From Paragyromitra xinjiangensis (Eukaryota > Ascomycota > Pezizomycetes > Pezizales > Discinaceae): a stretch of DNA of 64,000 nt. Each line of letters starts with the position of its first letter. Positions within the stretch are counted from its first letter, which is position 1. The stretch is taken from contig JBCAMK010000007.1 in NCBI GenBank assembly GCA_038503065.1, positions 1,612,001-1,676,000 on the forward strand. Direction: 5' to 3'. Below the pieces are notes generated by a model, which did no database searches, had not been told where the DNA came from, and saw nothing but the letters and a program-made list of their open reading frames with translations. A program made the position numbers and the translations under genes. Below are positions 21,860 through 32,413 of the stretch, one piece after another.

Positions 21860-23277
21860 TAAGCGTTGGTGGTGTTAATTCGGGAGGATTTAAGACTCTC
21901 AGTGAGCTTAGTATATGCGATGCAGACCTTGCGTTCGTAAGCTTTGTGGCCTTGGTTGCAGTTGGCACAGCGGATGGGTGGGTGAATGCATTTAGCTCCA
22001 GCCGGGCATCCTGATGAGGTGCAAGGGTGTTTAATGGTTTCGTGGGCTTCTGCGCAAATTGCACATTTGAAGTCCTTCTTGCAGGTTTGTTGGTGGTGAC
22101 CAAATTCTTGGCACTTTCGGCATTGGGTGGTGGGGGAAACAGCAATGTATTCCTGGATGCGGCAGAACGAGTTGAAGAGGGGGATTTGGTGGAGACCTAG
22201 AGTTTCCATGGTGAATTTTTGGGGAAGGGCAATGACGATGGCTGAGTGAGTCTTATTGGCTCTTGCTTCTGGTGTGGTGAGCCATCTGGGGACTTGGGCG
22301 AGGGTGAAGGTAGGGACTGAAATGGACATTTGTTCCGCTACTTCAGCCATGGTGTTCTTGGTGGGGATGCCGTGGACAATAAATTTGGACCATTTGGAAT
22401 TGGGTCGAGCTTCAGAGAGGGGGATGTTGAGTAGGGTGCAGGCTGTTTCTATCTCCTTGTTATAAATTGAGCAGATTTGTTCTGCAGATTCATCAGGGCG
22501 GGTGGTGAGAACAAAGTTGTGTCTCGCAGTTTTGGTACAAATGAGAATTGATGTGTTCCGTGGGGCAAGTTCCTTGTTGATGGCAGCAAGGAGGGAGTTG
22601 TTGGTAAGAGCTGGGGGGAGATCACCGGAGGTCTCCAGTATGATCTGGCGATTGATTGCCGTGAATTGGGGTTGGAAGAGTTTGGGGGGAAGGGCATTCT
22701 TCTTCTTGTTGCCCTTGTTAACTTTAATGAACGGGTCTGCGGGGGTGTTGGCTGCCTGGGCATAGGTCATGGGCTTCCCATTGTTTAGCAGCGGGATTTG
22801 AGGTTTTTGAGCTGTTTGGGGAGGTCTTTGCTGTTGATTGTTGGCAGTAGCGGGAGTGCGGGCAGGTTGGCTGGTATTTTTGTCAATCATTTGAAGGGAC
22901 CTGGCCATGTTGTTGAGAGTGGTGGACAATTTTCCAACCATTTCTTGAAGGATCTTTGTTTGATCCGTGAGCCTGTGGATATCATTTTCCTGCATGGCTA
23001 CTTTTGCGAGGAGGTGGGTGTTGTTTTCCTCAGTTTGGGAATTGAGGCGAGCAAAGCTGGATTTTAAGAGCCAGGTTGTGAATTGCTCCGTGTTGCCATC
23101 ATCAGGGATTTCAGGCATGTAGTCCTCTGTGACCGAGAAATCGCGGAGCCAGTTGGGGGTGGAATCATCGGGGAGTTCGTGCATCAGAGCTTCGTCTTGA
23201 TACTGTGAGTCGGTGGTGAGGCCTTGAGGGCCCGTGTCAAAGAGGGACTGTGCAGTGGAGGGTCCAGGTTGAGCCAT
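21859..23277 (-). CDS. LINE copy D ORF1 (gag-like)
   Basis: Intact. The first in-frame ATG is at 23277 (472 aa, MAQPGPSTAQ); the frame is open back to 23598 without an ATG. Coiled-coil segment, Lys-rich patch and three C-terminal Cys/His knuckles are present (CRKC block near 22125). A separate 35-codon upstream ORF begins at ATG 23618, inside the tail of the preceding copy. It overlaps the non-ATG part in another frame and could modulate ORF1 translation. Confidence 0.8.
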   Translation of the reverse strand: MAQPGPSTAQSLFDTGPQGLTTDSQYQDEALMHELPDDSTPNWLRDFSVTEDYMPEIPDDGNTEQFTTWLLKSSFARLNSQTEENNTHLLAKVAMQENDIHRLTDQTKILQEMVGKLSTTLNNMARSLQMIDKNTSQPARTPATANNQQQRPPQTAQKPQIPLLNNGKPMTYAQAANTPADPFIKVNKGNKKKNALPPKLFQPQFTAINRQIILETSGDLPPALTNNSLLAAINKELAPRNTSILICTKTARHNFVLTTRPDESAEQICSIYNKEIETACTLLNIPLSEARPNSKWSKFIVHGIPTKNTMAEVAEQMSISVPTFTLAQVPRWLTTPEARANKTHSAIVIALPQKFTMETLGLHQIPLFNSFCRIQEYIAVSPTTQCRKCQEFGHHQQTCKKDFKCAICAEAHETIKHPCTSSGCPAGAKCIHPPIRCANCNQGHKAYERKVCIAYTKLTESLKSSRINTTNA

Positions 23278-26200
23278 CTTACTGGGTGATCCTGAGCGAG
23301 CGGGAGCTGGTGAGGGGTTGGAGAGAGTTCTTTTCTTGCCGATAAGGGGGAGGGTGAAGTTGGTGCCAAATGTCACCAGCTTCACAGGAGACGGGGAGGG
23401 TGTGCGGGATCTCCTGGGAGGAGTTTGGGGCGGATCCAGGATGAGTTGGGGCAAAGCGCCCGATGGAAAGGTGTGAGTGCGGGGAAGTGGTGAGAAATGA
23501 AGCCGAAGAGTTAAAGACTTTTTGCAGTGTGTAACGCCGTTGCAACGTAGAATTGGAGTTTTGCAGGGATCTTTTTGCTCGTGCAGGATGAGGTCCAATT
23601 TCCAATTTCCAATTTCATTTAATTTTAGACAGTCGCTAACCTAACTAGCTACTGAATGACGCGCGTATATGAAATACATGGTCTCATCCACCGCCAACCT
23701 CAACATCCCCATAAATATAACATAACATAAAGAAAATACAAAACATGATACATGACCGAACCAACCAAATCATCTTATAAGGAAATTTTATAACTAAACT
23801 AAAAACCATCCGGATACAAAAGAAAAGCTTCCCCCGCCCGGATTGCCTTATGATCAATTTATATTTAGCAAATTCGTATTCGATACGCCATAGAGATATT
23901 TGTTTGTTGACATCGTGGCCAAATTGTTCTCGCGAATGAAATGCAAGAGGTCAATGTGGTTGTTATTGAGAAGGATGGCTGAGTGCCAATTGTGGCCCCA
24001 GTTTGGTCGGGTAGTGCCATTGAGTGGGCAAGCGAGAGCTAAATGTGGAGAAGAGTTGATGGCTCCACATTGACATACGGTGGGGGGGTTGAGGGGATTT
24101 GGGTCCACTTTGGTTTGTTGCGTGCGAAGGGTGGAGATTGCTTTCGCTTGGTTTCGGCGAAGAAATCTCAAGACTGGAGGAGGGTGGAGGGCAACGGGGG
24201 TATCAGTTGTGGTTTGCCATAGCTTGAGGAGGTTAAGTTTGGGTTGGAGGCGAAGCCAACCCAGTGTGGAGCAAGTATGTTTGCATGGTGGAAGGAGAAG
24301 GCTTTGTTTGGCCATTTGGTCAGCGATTTCATTGCCGGGAATGTTTGTGTGGGATGGAGTCCATCAGCCAAAAACTTCTGAATTAAGATTATTTAATGTG
24401 GATATGTGTGCCAGTGTATCTTTTAGATATTGGCGGTTGGAGGTGATGTTGCCCGAAAGGGATAGAAGGGCGTTCTGATTATCAACGCACAAATATATGG
24501 TGGAATTGTCTGCGGGTAAGTTGTGGATTAGAAAATATAGGGCTTCTTGAATACCGTGGATTTCCGCGTCCTCGTTTTCGCAATGATGTCCCAGGTTGCA
24601 ATTGCCCTGGTGAGAAAGAGTGGGAATTCCATATTGGATGTGCTGAATGTTCCATCCTGAAGCGGTGATGCCGCTTTCAGCGCGGGAACCGTCGGAATAT
24701 AAGATCCAGGCATCCGTTAAACCATGCAGCCAATCCATATGAGTTAATGATGCTGATTGTTTCGTTCCTTGGATGTGTATGTGGGATGGATGTAAGAAGG
24801 GATGAATGGGTAGGGAGAGATTTTCGAGTGGGGCACCAGTTAACAGTCTGGCAATCAAGGAGCCAACCCGTTGGAGGCCAGTGCCTTTGAAATCGGTGGG
24901 GTGGAGGTAATTTAATAATGTGTGGTGCAGGGGGTGTTTGGGATTGTGGAGGATGCGTAGTCCATAATATTGGGTGCGCATGTCGAGTAAAAGATGGAGC
25001 GGAGCTAGCCCGGCTTCAGGTAATAGCTTGTGTATGGGAGTGAATTTGGAAAGGCCAGAAATTAATCTTGCAGTGCGGTGATAAGCTGGTGATAATCGAT
25101 CCAAGACACTTTGTGACCCAGTCCACCATACCTCGGAGCCATATAAGGCCGCTGGGAGAATGATGGTGAGGGTGAGTTGGTGAAGTAGGTTAGGAGTGGG
25201 TCCCTTATCTTTGACTAGGTTATTCACCAGGTATAGGGAAGTTCGTAGCCGAGACGCGGCTTGTTGGCAGTGTGCATGGAAGTTAAGTCTTTGATCCAGT
25301 ACGATGCCTAGGACTTTAATATGGGGCAAGGGGGGAAATGCCTTGCTATTTAGCATTATAGCTTGATTTGGGGGGTGACTGGTGAAAGGAGTGATGAGAT
25401 GAATTAGTTCCGTTTTTGGTTCGGAAAATCTAATGTTGAGGTAGGAAGCCCGCTTTTCCTTTGCTTTGTATCTTTCCGCTAAGCGTATGGTGGCAAAGGC
25501 AGGTTTCTTACTCATTTGTAGAGCGGTATCATCGTCTATGTAAATGGTGGAAATTTCGGAAGGATGTGGAGTGAGCGGGTCAAGTGCTGCAGCATAAATG
25601 GTGAATGCAATGGATGAAAGCGGTGATCCTTGTGGGAGTCCGACTGTAAGTGGTTGGGGTGCTTCCAGTTCATTGTTGATTCGGAAAGCAAGTGTGCGGT
25701 TGGAAGTAAAACTTTGCATCCATTTGATGCACCATGGGGGAAAAGTGTAATGTTCCAAGATTTTTATTAAATGAGGATGGGAAACGCAGTTGAAGGCTCC
25801 GTCGATGTCCGTTGCCAAAATGGAAGGACGGGAGGGGCGCTTTATTGCCCTTTTATCGTTGTGTGGAACAGGTATCAGCAACTGTCTTTGTGCGGGAGTG
25901 AGAATGAGATGAAGGGAATCAGTGGCAGAAATGCCTGTCCTGGCTCCTGTGTGATGTGATTTGATAGCGCCGTTTTTTGTTGCGCATGTTTCTAGTTTTC
26001 GAGCAACTAGTTTTTCCAGTAGTTTGCCGAAGCAGGAGAGGAGTGAAACGGGGCGGTAACTTTTGGGGGATGAGTAGTCCGCCTTGTTTGATTTGGGGAT
26101 GGGAACGCAGTGGGTTATCTTCCAAGAAGCTGGCATGATACCCAAGCGAAGGAGATTGTTGAAGAGGGAAGTGAGGATGGAAGGGCGAGCGCGGTGGACT

Positions 26201-27331
26201 TCTCTGAGTGTGATGTAATTAATCCCATCTGGGCCAACTGCGGTACGCATGTTCGATTTTTGGAGGAGGGAATCAATTTCTTTTTCCGTAACTAGAAAGG
26301 GAATAGATTCGGTATTGGCGGAGGGAGGAGGTAGGAAATTTGGAGGGAAGTTAGGTGGGGTGAGCTGGGGAGGGAAAAAGGTGAGGCGGAAGGCTTTGGC
26401 GATTTCCTCATTGGTTTCTTGTTTTTCAATGGGAGGGATGTTGGGCTTGTTACGAGCCGTGCTTCTATTCATGAGATTCCAGGCGGAGCTGGGGGTGATG
26501 TCTTTGAGGGTACAGTGCCAGTGATCCCATTTCGCTAGCATAATTTCAGTTTTATATTCCTTCCTTGTGGAATTGGCTAGGGTGCGCCAGTGAGGAAGGG
26601 CATTGGGTTTCCGCGCTCGTGATTCAGCCCATGATAACTTTCTTTTTAGGGCTTTGAGGTGCGGCGTCCACCAGGATTTGGAGTGAGATCGAGGTTTGGA
26701 AAGGGGTACCGTTGAGTCTACGGCTAGGTTGATTGTGTTCGTGATATAGGTAAGAGTGAGGTTGGCTTTCTCTTCATTGGAATAGTTGAATGGAATGGCT
26801 GCTTCTTGAATAATGTTATGGAATAATGGCCAATTCGTTTTAGAGAATAAGCGTCGGCTGGAATATTCCGGAGGATGAATATAGAGTGTGGTGTTTAAGG
26901 AAACATGATCAGAATTGTGTGGGCAATTGGGGGGGGCTGACCAGGGTCCACAGATATCGGTGAGCCCTCTGACCATGGTGAGGTCGACAATGCTGGGTCT
27001 TTGTCCGTTTCTGGGAAAGTGGGTTAAGATGCCTGGTTTGTTGAGGAGGCGGAAGTTGTTGTTTTCCAGCCAGTTTGTGATTTGTTCCGTTAACGCAATG
27101 CGGTGCGAAAAAAGGTGTTGATAATTTTCGGTGATGGGACCGTACCACCAAGGGTGGTGGAGGTTGAAGTCCCCTGTGAGGATTGTGTTTTGGTGAAAGT
27201 GATGTGAAAGAAGTGGGAGGTGGTGGTCGTTGGAGCTGCTTCGTGGTTGAATGTATATGTTGCAGATCTCAAGAGTAAGATGGGGGATTTTTAAAAGAAT
27301 TGAAATTATGTTCGGATTGGGCGAAAGTGTA

Positions 27332-27870
27332 CATCAGCAAGACCACACAATTCCGTCAGACGTATAGGGCGCTCCTAGCGCCCCTAGCGCTTGTGACGGA
27401 AATCAATGATCAGGAGATTACGCTGCGTGCGCCAGGTGCGCCAGGTGGAAGTTCGCTGTGCCTGGTGTGCCAGGACGCATCCTGACATTATTTTGATAGC
27501 TTCCTGACCCATCCTGATAGCTCCTGAAGCTTTCGCGAAGGCCTCCGGAGCTCCTCTGGTCCGTCTTGATCATATTGTGCAATAATCGTGATACCTCTGG
27601 AGGATACTGATATGTATCCCAGAGCTAATCTGACACCCCTGATGCTCTGCGGAGGACTCGTGAAGATGAGCCTATTGTGTCTGGATCCAGTCAGACGCCT
27701 ATAATTTTACCTCCCAAAGTCCTGATTTGAGCTCCGCGTCTGAAGACCTCGCTAGAAATCATGGTGATAGCTTATTGCGTCCTGGTGAATGCTCCTGAAG
27801 CCTCCTTGCATATCCTTATATTGGGATCTTTGATTTGTGGAAAATATTCCGTATATTACTGCTATTACTA
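27332..27870. other. Left subterminal region of the 9.66 kb element
   Basis: Non-coding. It starts with the TIR, then short GC-rich palindromes (GGCGCTCCTAGCGCC at about 27370; CAGGTGCGCCAGGTGG at about 27435). After that it carries repeated motif copies such as GAAGCTTTCGCGAAGGCC at 27527. Probably transposase or accessory-protein binding sites (inference from CACTA elements). Confidence 0.5.
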
Positions 27871-27934
27871 TTACCAACTAGCTACAACAAAAGAACTATC
27901 AATTCCCCTCCATATCCTGTGCACCAAAGGGTTT

Positions 27935-28300
27935 GCCTTGATTCGCGAATAAGCCACCGGTATTCTGTGCCTGACCACTTCCAAAGAGCCCATTCGCTTG
28001 CTACAGTCTTCATAACAGCCCCCGAAGCATTCTCCAACTCCCTTACCGTACCAAAGGTTTTGCCTTGATTCGCGAATAAGCCACCGGTATTCTGTGCCTG
28101 GCCACCCCCAAAGAGCCCATTCGCTTGCTGCAGTCTTCATAACAACCCCCGAAGCATTCTCCAACTCTCTTACTGCACCAAAGGTTTTGCCTTGATTCGC
28201 GAATAAGCCACTGGTATTCTGTGCCTGGCCACCCCCAAAGAGCTCACCTTGAATAGCCATAGTCTTCACGACAACCCCCAAAGCATTCCCCTAGTCCCTT
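27935..28300. repeat. 127-bp tandem repeat, about three copies
   Basis: Units begin GCCTTGATTCGCGAATAAGC at 27935, 28062 and 28189, a period of 127 bp, with a few substitutions between units. The palindrome TTCGCGAA recurs in each. On the minus strand the array is open over 136 codons in a repetitive Gly-rich frame. It may form the 3' end of the neighbouring minus-strand gene, but no convincing exon join was found. Confidence 0.8.
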
Positions 28301-30217
28301 AAAGCATCCTCTCTATCCTCCTCCTGAACCTCGCTGCTATCCACCGTTTCTCCCTCTCCCCCCCCTCCCCCCCCTCCCTCCACGTCACCCTCGCTATTTG
28401 AAGGTGCCGAGGTCTCTACTCCTGCTAGCCGTGCGAGGAGTGTCAATCCCGAATGATCTGGAGTGGGAGACCGCTCCCGGCTTGGTGTAGGTGGAGGAAT
28501 TGTGGTCTTTCCTCTTCGGAAGGCCTCCAGAGCTTTCGTGAGAGCAAGATTATCTACGCGGAAGGCTTCCACAGCTATAACTTCCTCGGTACCATTTGCC
28601 CTCGAAATCTATAAAGTCAGCAAGCGGAAAAATAAATCCGGATCGTACATACCAGCATTCGTAGCCGTTCCTTCAACACCTCCATCGTGCCCTGCTGATT
28701 TTCAAGGCTAGGACTCCTCCAAGTGTTCATCATTCTCGTGAAGGTTCCTAGAGTGATCACGAGATTTAGTCAAGCTCTCTAGATGGCTCTTGGGATACTC
28801 ACGCATGACGCTTTGATTACTCCCTGTGAAGTCGTCCGGCTTGACATAGATCCCACTGCTCCAAGCCCGCAAACAGTGCCATATCCCAGTGGCTACTAGA
28901 CACACGAAGACTGGGTTGATCCTTTCTAGGAATTCGGGATCTTTGGAACCCAACATCTTTACCCCTTGGAAGTATTTGGCGAATATGACGCTTGTGATTT
29001 CGGGCGCCCAAAAGCGGCATGAGCAGTCCTAATGGCTGTCAGAGTATTCTAGATAGCTTCTGGGGCATTGCTTGTGCTACTTACTGTGTAGTTGTCGGAA
29101 TGGCTTAAAAACCTATCGTTCTCCAGGAGATATTCGATTCTGGCAACTATCTCCGCCCGACTTGTGCATTGACGGAGCTTATATAGAACCCCCGCCTCAA
29201 CCTTCTCCTTGATCAAATAAATCAAGTGCGATCTGGCCCGAGAATGGAAACTCTTTATCTATTATGTTGGTAGTTAGCAGGGGCTTATAGGGCTCTCGTG
29301 AAGGTTGATGGAGCATTCACTTGAGCCTGGCTGTCAACGCACATGATCACACTCAATAGTAGTTCTTCATTCGCCCTATTCCAGAGTTCGGTTACTATGG
29401 CCAACAGACGGGCAGCAGAAGGTAAAGGCTCCTGAAGCAGTGTATGCTGCTTCATGAGCTCTGCGCAATGCACAACAACCATTTGTGCTGGCCCCATAAT
29501 CCTCGATACACTTCTGCGACCTACATGCCTGGCCGGGATACTCTCATTGCTGGAATCGGACACTGGAGAGGATGGAGAGGGGGGGGGTGGGGGGGGTCGG
29601 AGGGGAGATGAAGCAGAAGAATCGAAGGTTGCTGTGGCTCTGTGGAGTGCTCTAGGAGCTCTCGATCCAGCTCTTTTAGCCGAGAGTTTAGGCGGGATCC
29701 GATTACCATGCTGCCACGTCAGTTCTCGTGGGTCAATAAAAGGGAGTGCTTCCTACCTTCACAACGTGCAACCGCACATCAGAGGCAGCTATTACCTCCG
29801 AGGCTTTCTTCTTGATTGCTGCCAGAGCCTTCGTCGAAACCTGCACAGCTTTCCTCGATCTCTTCCTTCCTAGCTTGCTAGTGGTAATACGTGTCTTTGG
29901 AGGAGGGGGAGCAACTTCTTCATAGTCTTCATCTCCCTCGCCCTCCGAAGTTAAATATTCTTCATTCTCACGATCACCGAGTTCGTCATCCGAATCCAGG
30001 CCGTGCGTTGCCCCAAAGGAAACTCGATATCGGAAAACTCCTCGGAGCCTTCACGGAGGCCCTGGCGGCTATCTTCATTGCTATCAACGTCTTCTTCGGT
30101 TGTCCCCTCATTGAACTCAAGATAATCTGGATGGGGAGGATCAAGCCTGGCTTTCTTTGTAGCTGATGATTTGGATGCTGGAAAGGCTCTGGAGGAGCTT
30201 CGCTTGTGAGATGACAT
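28291..30217 (-). CDS. Unknown multi-exon protein of the 9.66 kb element (model uncertain)
   Basis: Not recognised. The coding signal begins at ATG 30217 (MSSHKRSSSRAFPASK, basic Ser-rich) and runs into an acidic stretch. Near 30010 it must change frame: the block DELGDRENEEYLTSEGEGD is one base out of phase, either a 1-nt deletion in a G run or a small unrecognised intron. It then reads a Lys/Arg-rich segment (TSKLGRKRSRKAVQV) to a donor GTAGGA at about 29751, with a branch-like ACTGAC and an acceptor near 29710. It continues through SDSSNESIPARHVGRR to about 29290. Further exon-like pieces are at 28.7-29.0 kb and 28291-28572 (acidic end, EEDREDALRD). The acidic/basic low-complexity make-up suggests a nuclear DNA-binding accessory protein. 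The exact exons are not secure. Confidence 0.4.
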
Positions 30218-30985
30218 AGTATGACAAATGGAAGATAAGGAACGTGGATATAGAAGGTGAATAGGAGAATGTAATATTACGCTGTAAAGACTGAATATAA
30301 GAAGACAATGTGTGCAGAGAGCTTAGAGAGCTTTGGCGAAGGTTGAGGGGGCATTCACCCCTTTATTTGGTGCTTTGATACTCGTAACCCTAAACCACCA
30401 CAATACGTGTCACTTCGGATGACGTCAAAGCTCGTGAGACAATATCAATTTCCTCCTATCAGCCACTAGCTACGAATGGAAGCAGCCTGGATCATACTCC
30501 TGAAGAATAGGCTTAGAGAAATGAGCTATAGAAAATAATGCTCTACGAGTACTCGCGACAGCTCTCTCAACCCTCTCCAAAGCCCAAAACATATGCCCGA
30601 AACTGATACGAGGTAATAATAGTAACAAATAAATAGATAAGGAAATGATATCAATAAGCCCCCAACCTAACGTGGACGACATCTGTAGCCCATCAAAATC
30701 CTCCGTACAACCCTCAGAATACTCGCGAATACCCAAATCCAGACGTAAATAGAAAAGAGAAAGAAGAAAGAAAGAAGAAACCAAAAGATATATAAAAAAG
30801 TAATACTAGCTCCCAAAACCTTCACCATAGCCCCCAGAGCACTCACGAAAAGCCAGATCCAGACGTATATGGAAGAAAAATATGGAAGGAAAATAGAAGA
30901 AACCAAAAGATATGGAGAAAAAAAAAAACCTGGCCCCCAAAGCACTTACCATAGCCCCCATGGCTCTCACAAGAGCTTGCCTAAT

Positions 30986-32413
30986 TCAAGCTGCACCACC
31001 AGCGCCAGCATCAGCTCCGCCGCCAGCATCAGCTCCGCCGCCAGCATCACCACCACCGTCGGTATTCTCACCTCCAGGCGGAGGCCCTGGAGGAGGTGGT
31101 GGAGGAGGAGGAGGAGGAGGAGGAGGAGGAGGAGGAGGAGGAGGAGGTGGTGCCTCAGCTCCGCCGCCAGCATTACCATCATCGTTGGTATTCTCGTCAT
31201 CTTCAGGCAGAGGCCCTGGAGGTGGTGGTGGAGGTGGTGGAGGTGGTGGAGGTGGAGGGGCTGGTAGCCCAGCGAGATACTCAGCCCGGTCTGCCGCAGT
31301 CCAGATCTTGTCATCCCTCCAATGAGGACTGTTTGGAGCGAAGCCAGTAGGGTATTTCCTGAGGTAGGCATTGCTCACTCGAGTAAGTGCAGCTTCCTGG
31401 CGGTCCCTCCTTGCGACGAGTTTCCTGAGGAGCCTCTGGAAGGATGCGTCAGCTCTGGGCATTGCCACCTTTTCCCCGGTCTTAGTGACGCGAGCATTGT
31501 CGTCGTGCTCAGAATCCTCCGCAGGAAGGTCAAGCATATCATAGTCTTGGTCCTGAACGTACACAAAGCCATCTGGAGGGGGTGTCTGGGCGTCTCTCTC
31601 GGCTCTGTGGAGAACCACCAGGACTCTCAGCGGCTTTGCATTGCTACTGGAGACCCAAGCTTCGACCTCTTCTGCATCTGTGAGGAGTGAATAGCTAGGA
31701 TTGCCAAAATTCACATCTGCAGAGGCGCCAGCTGGTGCAGGTCCAGGGTTCTCGGTAGCTCCGTAGAGAGCTCGGAGAGCTCTCCCGACGGGCATATGCT
31801 TTTTTGCTAGATTAACCATCTCACGCATGGTGGTATGGGCAAGGACTCCAGTATAGACTGGCCGGGTCAGAACGCCAAACCATGGATAGGGTACACCAAT
31901 TGGAGGGAAGCCAATGTTATCCGGATCAACCATATGAACGTGAACCACAGGCCGAGGCGGCGGCTGGATGATTGCGGGGATCATCGCGGCGGCTTTGAGA
32001 GCAGTCCTCTTGCGCTTTTTGGGCCTGGCCTCCTCCTCCTCGTCGTCGTCGTCCTCCTCCTCTTCTTCGGGGTTCTCTACCTCAAAATGGCGATCACCAG
32101 CACCGGCAGATTTCTTTTCCTTGGCTCCGACGTCAGCGATGAGAGCCTGGAAAGCCTTCTGGATGTTCTCAGAGGCTCTCTGGTTCTTTTTATACTTATC
32201 CTTCCAGGTGGCACGCAGTGGTTTGATATAAGGGTGTTTGGAGATCCAGTTGCAAAGCTCATCAAACGCCGCCTGGCCAGAAGCAGTCTTATTAATCCAG
32301 CCAGAAGACGTCATTTCGGCGGCGAGCTCCTTGCGCAGCCGGCGGTAGGATGAGTCCTTGCCCGTAAGCTGCAAAGTTGCCTTGATATCGGCTACTTTGA
32401 TACTAGGAGCCAT
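30986..32413 (-). CDS. Unknown 475-aa accessory protein of the transposon, acidic/basic with polyproline tail
   Basis: Intact single exon from ATG 32413. Residues 1-105 form a helical-looking domain (IKVADIKATLQLTGKDSSYRR, ...WISKHPYIKPLR). Residues about 117-145 are an Asp/Glu run followed by a nuclear-localisation-like RPKKRKRT. A compact middle domain (about 165-290) contains TTMREMVNLAKKHMPVGRAL and ends in LRVLVVLHRAE. A third region (about 325-380, VAMPRADASFQRLLRKLVARR) precedes two long proline runs and Gly/Ala/Asp repeats. The proline runs come from GGA/GGT microsatellites (31095-31260). No family is recognised. Its position opposite the transposase suggests a TnpA-like partner that could bind the internal motif (inference). 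Confidence 0.6.
   Translation of the reverse strand: MAPSIKVADIKATLQLTGKDSSYRRLRKELAAEMTSSGWINKTASGQAAFDELCNWISKHPYIKPLRATWKDKYKKNQRASENIQKAFQALIADVGAKEKKSAGAGDRHFEVENPEEEEEDDDDEEEEARPKKRKRTALKAAAMIPAIIQPPPRPVVHVHMVDPDNIGFPPIGVPYPWFGVLTRPVYTGVLAHTTMREMVNLAKKHMPVGRALRALYGATENPGPAPAGASADVNFGNPSYSLLTDAEEVEAWVSSSNAKPLRVLVVLHRAERDAQTPPPDGFVYVQDQDYDMLDLPAEDSEHDDNARVTKTGEKVAMPRADASFQRLLRKLVARRDRQEAALTRVSNAYLRKYPTGFAPNSPHWRDDKIWTAADRAEYLAGLPAPPPPPPPPPPPPPPGPLPEDDENTNDDGNAGGGAEAPPPPPPPPPPPPPPPPPPPPPGPPPGGENTDGGGDAGGGADAGGGADAGAGGAA

Larger units (their letters stand above)
17865..23597 (-). mobile_element. LINE copy D (both ORFs open)
   Basis: 5733-bp unit without insertions. ORF1 and ORF2 are both uninterrupted, so this copy could be autonomous. 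The 3' UTR (18124-17865) ends in the GAAATTG repeats at the junction with copy C. Confidence 0.9.

Noticed and set aside
27935..28300. Three repeated units considered as a CRISPR-like array.
   Set aside because: The units are contiguous 127-bp tandem copies without unique spacers, in a eukaryotic transposon.
31095..31260. Possible coding on the plus strand through the GGA/GGT tracts (poly-Gly and poly-Glu frames).
   Set aside because: Low-complexity shadow of the proline-rich minus-strand gene; no domains or splice support.
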